Positions 60,100 through 64,000 of a stretch of DNA of 64,000 bases are shown here, piece after piece. A program made the position numbers and the translations under genes. This DNA comes from Wandonia haliotis (GTDB taxonomy: Bacteria; Bacteroidota; Bacteroidia; Flavobacteriales_D; Crocinitomicaceae). Positions within the stretch are counted from its first letter, which is position 1. The number at the start of each line of letters is the position of its first letter. The notes beneath the pieces are model-generated. The model saw nothing but the letters and a program-made list of their open reading frames with translations, had not been told where the DNA came from and did not search any database. Where the stretch lies: positions 62,001 through 126,000 of the forward strand of contig NZ_BAAAFH010000011.1 in assembly GCF_039523435.1 (NCBI RefSeq), read 5' to 3'.

Positions 60100-62007
60100 A
60101 TGAAGTCGTATCGTATACAAAATCTGGAATCCTATTTTAAACAATATAAGAAGTCAGTTAAGAATCCGCAGAAATTCTGGAGCAAAATTGCAAAAGAAGA
60201 ATTCAGTTGGTATCGCAAATGGAATAAAGTTCTTGATTTCTCTATGCACGAGGCTAAGTTTTCGTGGTTTGAAGGAGGGAAACTCAATATTACAGAAAAC
60301 TGTATAGACCGCCACCTAAAAGAACACGGAGATGAAATCGCTTTTATTTTTGAAGCCAATGATCCTAATGAGCCTGCAAAGCACATCTCCTACCATGAGT
60401 TAAGTCGTGAGGTGAATAAGATGGCAAATGTTTTGCGAAGCCAGGGAATTGGTAAAGGAGACCGGGTATGTATTTATTTACCCATGATTCCGGAACTGGC
60501 TTATGCGTTGTTAGCCTGCGCACGAATAGGAGCGATTCACTCTGTTGTTTTTGCAGGGTTTTCTGCATCTGCTCTGGCTTCCCGAATTAACGATTCTTCC
60601 TGTAAGCTTTTAATTACGAGTGATGGCGGTTACAGAGGGAATAAAACAATTCATTTGAAATCTATTGTGGATGAGGCTCTTCAAAATTGTACATCCGTAG
60701 AAAATGTATTAGTCGTAAAAAGAACCGGTGAAGACCTGAATATGGAGGAGGGGAGAGATCTTTGGCTGGAGGAACTGGTGGAGAATGCTTCTGATCAGGC
60801 GGAACCTGAGGTTATGGATGCGGAAGATCCTCTGTTTATTTTATATACTTCCGGTTCTACGGGAAAACCAAAAGGAATGGTACATACGACCGGAGGCTAT
60901 ATGGTGTATTCCGGTTATACATTTAAAAATGTATTTCAGTATGAGCCGGGAGATATTTATTGGTGTACAGCCGACATAGGATGGATTACAGGACACTCTT
61001 ACATCGTTTACGGTCCGCTTTTAAACAGAGCAACATCTATTCTTTTCGAAGGAATTCCTTCTTACCCGGATCATGGAAGATTTTGGGAAGTAGTGGATAA
61101 ACATAAAGTGAATCAGTTTTATACAGCTCCGACAGCAATTCGTGCTTTGGCAAAAGAAAATCTGGAATGGGTCGAAAAATACAACCTTTCCTCTCTGAAA
61201 GTACTGGGGACAGTTGGTGAGCCAATTAATGAAGAAGCCTGGCACTGGTACAATGATCACGTTGGAAAAAAACGTTGCCCGATAACGGATACCTGGTGGC
61301 AGACAGAAACAGGGGGAATTATGATTGCTCCGATTCCTTTTACTACTCCTACAAAACCTACTTATGCGACACTTCCTCTTCCCGGTATTCAACCGGCTTT
61401 GATGGACGAAAATAAGCAGGAAACAGTAGGTAATCAGGTATCCGGAAGTTTGTGTGTCAAGTATCCGTGGCCTTCTATGGCAAGAACGATCTGGGGGAAT
61501 CATCAACGTTATATTGAGACGTATTTCAGTGCTTATCCGGGAATGTATTTTACGGGAGATGGCGCATTGCGTGATGAGGTAGGTTATTATCGTATTACTG
61601 GGCGTGTGGATGATGTTGTGATCGTTTCGGGACATAATCTGGGAACAGCTCCTATTGAAGATGCGATTAACGAACACCCGGCTGTTGCTGAGTCAGCTAT
61701 TGTAGGTTTCCCTCATGAAGTGAAAGGAAATGCTTTGTATGGGTATATAATTTTGAAAGAATCGGGAGAAGGAAGAGATCGTGATAATCTGAAAAGGGAA
61801 ATCAACCAGTTTATAGCAGATCACATTGGACCAATTGCCAAACTGGATAAAATTCAGTTTGTTGAAGGTCTGCCGAAAACCCGATCCGGAAAGATCATGC
61901 GAAGAATTTTGCGAAAAATAGCAGAAGGTCAGCTTGATCAGTTTGGCGATACGTCAACACTACTCAATCCGGAGATTGTTGAAGGAATTGTTGAGAACCG
62001 ACAGTAA
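60100..62007 (+). CDS. acs: Acetyl-CoA synthetase (AMP-forming)
   Basis: 635 residues. The N-terminal ACAS domain begins LESYFKQYKKSVKNPQKFWS; the core has TSGSTGKPKGMVHTTGGY, TADIGWITGHSYIVYGPL, TDTWWQTETGG, and KTRSGKIMRR with the catalytic and acetylatable Lys. This is the main acetate-activating enzyme. A TATCTTTA element (60061-60068) 32 bp upstream suggests its own promoter in addition to read-through from the sensor genes. End of the acetate cluster. Confidence 0.92.
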   Translation: MKSYRIQNLESYFKQYKKSVKNPQKFWSKIAKEEFSWYRKWNKVLDFSMHEAKFSWFEGGKLNITENCIDRHLKEHGDEIAFIFEANDPNEPAKHISYHELSREVNKMANVLRSQGIGKGDRVCIYLPMIPELAYALLACARIGAIHSVVFAGFSASALASRINDSSCKLLITSDGGYRGNKTIHLKSIVDEALQNCTSVENVLVVKRTGEDLNMEEGRDLWLEELVENASDQAEPEVMDAEDPLFILYTSGSTGKPKGMVHTTGGYMVYSGYTFKNVFQYEPGDIYWCTADIGWITGHSYIVYGPLLNRATSILFEGIPSYPDHGRFWEVVDKHKVNQFYTAPTAIRALAKENLEWVEKYNLSSLKVLGTVGEPINEEAWHWYNDHVGKKRCPITDTWWQTETGGIMIAPIPFTTPTKPTYATLPLPGIQPALMDENKQETVGNQVSGSLCVKYPWPSMARTIWGNHQRYIETYFSAYPGMYFTGDGALRDEVGYYRITGRVDDVVIVSGHNLGTAPIEDAINEHPAVAESAIVGFPHEVKGNALYGYIILKESGEGRDRDNLKREINQFIADHIGPIAKLDKIQFVEGLPKTRSGKIMRRILRKIAEGQLDQFGDTSTLLNPEIVEGIVENRQ

Positions 62008-62022
62008 AACTTTAAAGTCTTA

Positions 62023-62604
62023 CTATATATTAGTTTCGAGTAATGATTCAATTTCCTGCATAAGAAGCTGTCCTTTGTCCGAATTGTACCACTGTTGTAA
62101 TTCGTTCATTACTGTTGGAAGATCAGCGTTTTCAGCTTTCAAACGAGCCAGAAGTTCCTGAGCCTGCACGGGACGAGGTCCCCATGTGAATAAATCATGG
62201 TCATTGGTGTCACGAACAATTAGTTTGGGAATAGAGCGACCGCCGTTTGTGAGATAGTTATCCATAAACTCGGTATTCTTATCCCGCAATACAAATTCAA
62301 TGGAAATTAAAGGATTTAATTGTGCCAATTTGTAGATGAAAGGCACGTTGTGGGCAGCATCTCCGCACCAGGGTTCCGTAATCAGAATCCATTTTTGTGC
62401 AGAAGAAATCGCCTGTACTTTTTTTTCCAGACTGTCCGTGATAGTCAGTGATTTTATCCAGCGATTCATCCTGGATTTATTGAGTTTTACATAATTCAGG
62501 TACTCTTCATTTTTGTACATTTCATTGTCGCTTTTTCCTTCTAGGATAAAGTCAAATAAAGCGTTGTACTCTTCCCAGGTTAGTTTGGAATACGTTAAAA
62601 CCAT
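62023..62604 (-). CDS. Thioredoxin-fold protein lacking the CxxC motif
   Basis: 193 residues. The thioredoxin-like segment is visible: ILITEPWCGDAAHNVPFIYK and RSIPKLIVRDTNDHDLFTWG (cis-Pro loop). The active-site position is WCGDA instead of WCGPC, so it has one Cys and cannot form the usual disulfide. I recall similar CGDA proteins in other bacteria. It overlaps the 3' end of corA by 10 bp, so it is translationally coupled to it. Its role is unknown; a redox or metal-related function is possible. Confidence 0.75.
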   Translation of the reverse strand: MVLTYSKLTWEEYNALFDFILEGKSDNEMYKNEEYLNYVKLNKSRMNRWIKSLTITDSLEKKVQAISSAQKWILITEPWCGDAAHNVPFIYKLAQLNPLISIEFVLRDKNTEFMDNYLTNGGRSIPKLIVRDTNDHDLFTWGPRPVQAQELLARLKAENADLPTVMNELQQWYNSDKGQLLMQEIESLLETNI

Positions 62605-63584
62605 TTTTTTCGTCTAAAATAAATTAATAAAAGGATCGCCAGAACGATCATAATTATCCAAACTGCAAAGTAACCGAATTCCCAGTGTAATTCGGGCATT
62701 ATTGTGAAATTCATTCCATAAATTCCGGCAATAAATGTCAGGGGAATAAAAATGGTTCCGACCATCGTCAAAACCTTCATGATTTCATTCATTTTATGGC
62801 TGAGTGTTGCGTAGTACATTTGCGCCATACTTTCGATAATTTGTTTGTTGGTATCTGTTTCGTCAAGTAAGCTTTGTGTAGAGTCTTTCAAATCTCTGAA
62901 GTAAGGTTGATTGTCCTCCGCAATAAATCGGGGAAAGCCATTGTCCAGGCGGGAAACGATCTCTTTAATCGGGAAAATCAGTTTTCGCAGGAAGATTAAA
63001 GTTCTTTTTATGCGTTCGATTTTATTCAGACTTTCCGGTTCGGGCGAATTGGTTACTTCGACATCCAGTAATTCACTTTCTTCGGTGATTTTTTCCAGAG
63101 AGGTAAAATAACTATCCAGAATAACATCCAGTAACCGGTATACCAGATAGTCCGCTTTTTTTGTTCTTAGTATTCCGGTGTTATTCTCAATCCGGTCTCT
63201 TACTGTCTGAAAATGATCAGCTTTTCTTTCCTGAATAGATAATACAAAGTTTTTTCCCAATATAAAACTGATCTGTTCTGTTCGCAAGGCGTCTGCTTTA
63301 TGAGAGGGAATAAAGCATGTAAGTGAAAAAAAGAGATAATCTTCAAATTCTTCCACTTTCGGACGTTGTGAAAGATCTAGTATATCTTCTCTTGTTGTTC
63401 GGTGGAGTTTGAAAATCTTTCCCAATTCGAGGAGTTCGCTTTCTGTGGGAACCCGATGCATATTTAACCACATAACACCCTCTGTATTCAGACTTTCTTC
63501 GATATCCTTCAGGTGAATGTTTTGGGTGATTTTTGAAAAGTTTTCAGGTGTATACGAATAGATCTGACAGTTGTTAATCTTCAT
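62595..63584 (-). CDS. corA: CorA-type magnesium/divalent-metal transporter
   Basis: 329 residues. The large N-terminal cytoplasmic domain includes ILGKNFVLSIQERKADHF and the long helix bundle. The C-terminus has two membrane helices, the first ending in the diagnostic GMN motif (FIAGIYGMNFTIMPELHWE), and the end RRKKWF is basic. It takes up Mg2+ or Co2+/Ni2+. The thioredoxin-like gene overlaps its end. Confidence 0.93.
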   Translation of the reverse strand: MKINNCQIYSYTPENFSKITQNIHLKDIEESLNTEGVMWLNMHRVPTESELLELGKIFKLHRTTREDILDLSQRPKVEEFEDYLFFSLTCFIPSHKADALRTEQISFILGKNFVLSIQERKADHFQTVRDRIENNTGILRTKKADYLVYRLLDVILDSYFTSLEKITEESELLDVEVTNSPEPESLNKIERIKRTLIFLRKLIFPIKEIVSRLDNGFPRFIAEDNQPYFRDLKDSTQSLLDETDTNKQIIESMAQMYYATLSHKMNEIMKVLTMVGTIFIPLTFIAGIYGMNFTIMPELHWEFGYFAVWIIMIVLAILLLIYFRRKKWF

Positions 63585-63622
63585 ACAATATATTAGTTGA
63601 TGTGTCTATGTGAAGATATAAA

Positions 63623-63650
63623 AAAAGGAGGTTGTTTACAACCTCCTTTT
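63623..63650 (-). terminator. Intrinsic terminator of the barrel gene at the window end
   Basis: GGAGGTTGT (63627-63635) pairs perfectly with ACAACCTCC (63638-63646) around TT, and the flanking AAAA/TTTT extend the stem. On the minus strand it is followed by T-rich sequence, 23 bp past the stop of the partial barrel gene. Confidence 0.85.
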
Positions 63651-63672
63651 CAGATCATTCTATAATCATGAA

Positions 63673-64000
63673 TTAGAATCTCCATCCAAGGCGTAAACCT
63701 CCGATGAAGTTGTGTCCTAATGAAAGCATAGACGCTGCAGATCCGGTAACCGGAGTTACAGTTTCTGTTGTTGTTCCTGCTACTGTTACAGAAGTAGTAA
63801 CATCTTTGTAGGAAACAGAAGAAACTCCCCATCCAAATTCAGCTCCAAGGTAAACGTTCTGTGCAAAATACCAATCTACACCAGCAACGATATTACCTCC
63901 GAACATGATTCCCGGAGTTTTTGTTTCGTACTGAAATTCATCAATCCATGTATTGTTATCAGAGTTTTCTCCGAATTGACGATCAATTGCACCACCGATA
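63673..64000 (-). CDS. Outer-membrane beta-barrel protein, C-terminal part (runs off window)
   Basis: About 109 residues of C-terminal sequence; the frame is open to the window edge, so the 5' end is missing. Alternating strands (NIVAGVDWYFAQNVYLGAEFG, GWGVSSVSYKDVT) and a loop of Thr/Val repeats (TVAGTTTETVTPVTGS) end in FIGGLRLGWRF. The terminal Phe is the classic BAM-recognition signature of outer-membrane barrels. It belongs to the porin/OmpW-like group of small Bacteroidetes barrels; function unknown. Confidence 0.75.
   Translation of the reverse strand, partial: IGGAIDRQFGENSDNNTWIDEFQYETKTPGIMFGGNIVAGVDWYFAQNVYLGAEFGWGVSSVSYKDVTTSVTVAGTTTETVTPVTGSAASMLSLGHNFIGGLRLGWRF

Overview
The window looks like chromosome of a marine or freshwater Bacteroidota, most probably a flavobacterium of the Crocinitomicaceae/Fluviicola type (the rank is my inference). 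Evidence: two proteins carry type IX secretion (T9SS) C-terminal sorting domains. Recognisable promoters are of the Bacteroidetes type (TTTG or TTG, 16-21 nt, TAnnTTTG), best seen before rpsF and rpmH. Many lipoproteins start with short signal peptides ending at Cys, and several Bacteroidetes-only families are present. Most of the sequence is ordinary housekeeping chromosome, with no prophage, CRISPR array or intact insertion sequence. No stretch over 300 bp lacks a gene; the longest gaps (8910-9148, 20211-20434, 21899-22155, 41181-41405, 49850-50091) are 220-260 bp.

Layout. 1-5.9 kb: envelope genes (partial lptD, an amidase, an MlaD-type protein) run into a redox set of two Fe-S proteins with a HAD protein between them. 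6-20 kb: mixed metabolism and surface genes, including an Ntox23-like barrel next to a beta-helix lipoprotein, a lipase, a SoxB-like 5'-nucleotidase lipoprotein, DUF202, aroB, proline dehydrogenase, two DUF1573 proteins, a transglutaminase-like protein, an HMA chaperone and an M61 peptidase. 20.2-22.2 kb: a small AT-rich island (an AraC regulator plus a VOC-domain lipoprotein) lies between intact recR and a decayed copy of the recR 3' end. 22.2-35 kb: recR, mscL, DUF1295, an SDR, a DEAD-box helicase, typA, a TPR protein, a ComA-like protein, a haem lipoprotein, pcm, an MsbA-like ABC exporter and rpmH. 35-41 kb: rsmG, a TIGR02757 protein, lolD, the ribosomal operon rpsF-rpsR-rplI, an MFS exporter and fabV. 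41-50 kb: a T9SS-exported CocE-type hydrolase, a sodium symporter, a TPR protein, tRNA-Leu(GAG), and a three-gene surface operon (T9SS-sorted protein, outer-membrane barrel, and a collagen-like fibre protein with an assembly gap).

51-62 kb is the most coherent functional block, an acetate/propionate uptake, sensing and activation cluster. It holds a lone IS1 InsA-like zinc-ribbon/HTH protein, an outer-membrane porin, a two-subunit sodium:solute symporter (DUF4212 plus large subunit), a 64-residue membrane protein, a transporter-type sensor kinase (SLC5-STAC-HisKA-HATPase, the CrbS/CbrA architecture), a receiver-only response regulator and two AMP-forming acyl-CoA synthetases (PrpE-like and Acs). 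The receiver has no DNA-binding domain, so the InsA-like protein is an attractive but unproven candidate for the output regulator. The window ends with a thioredoxin-like protein, CorA and a truncated outer-membrane barrel gene.
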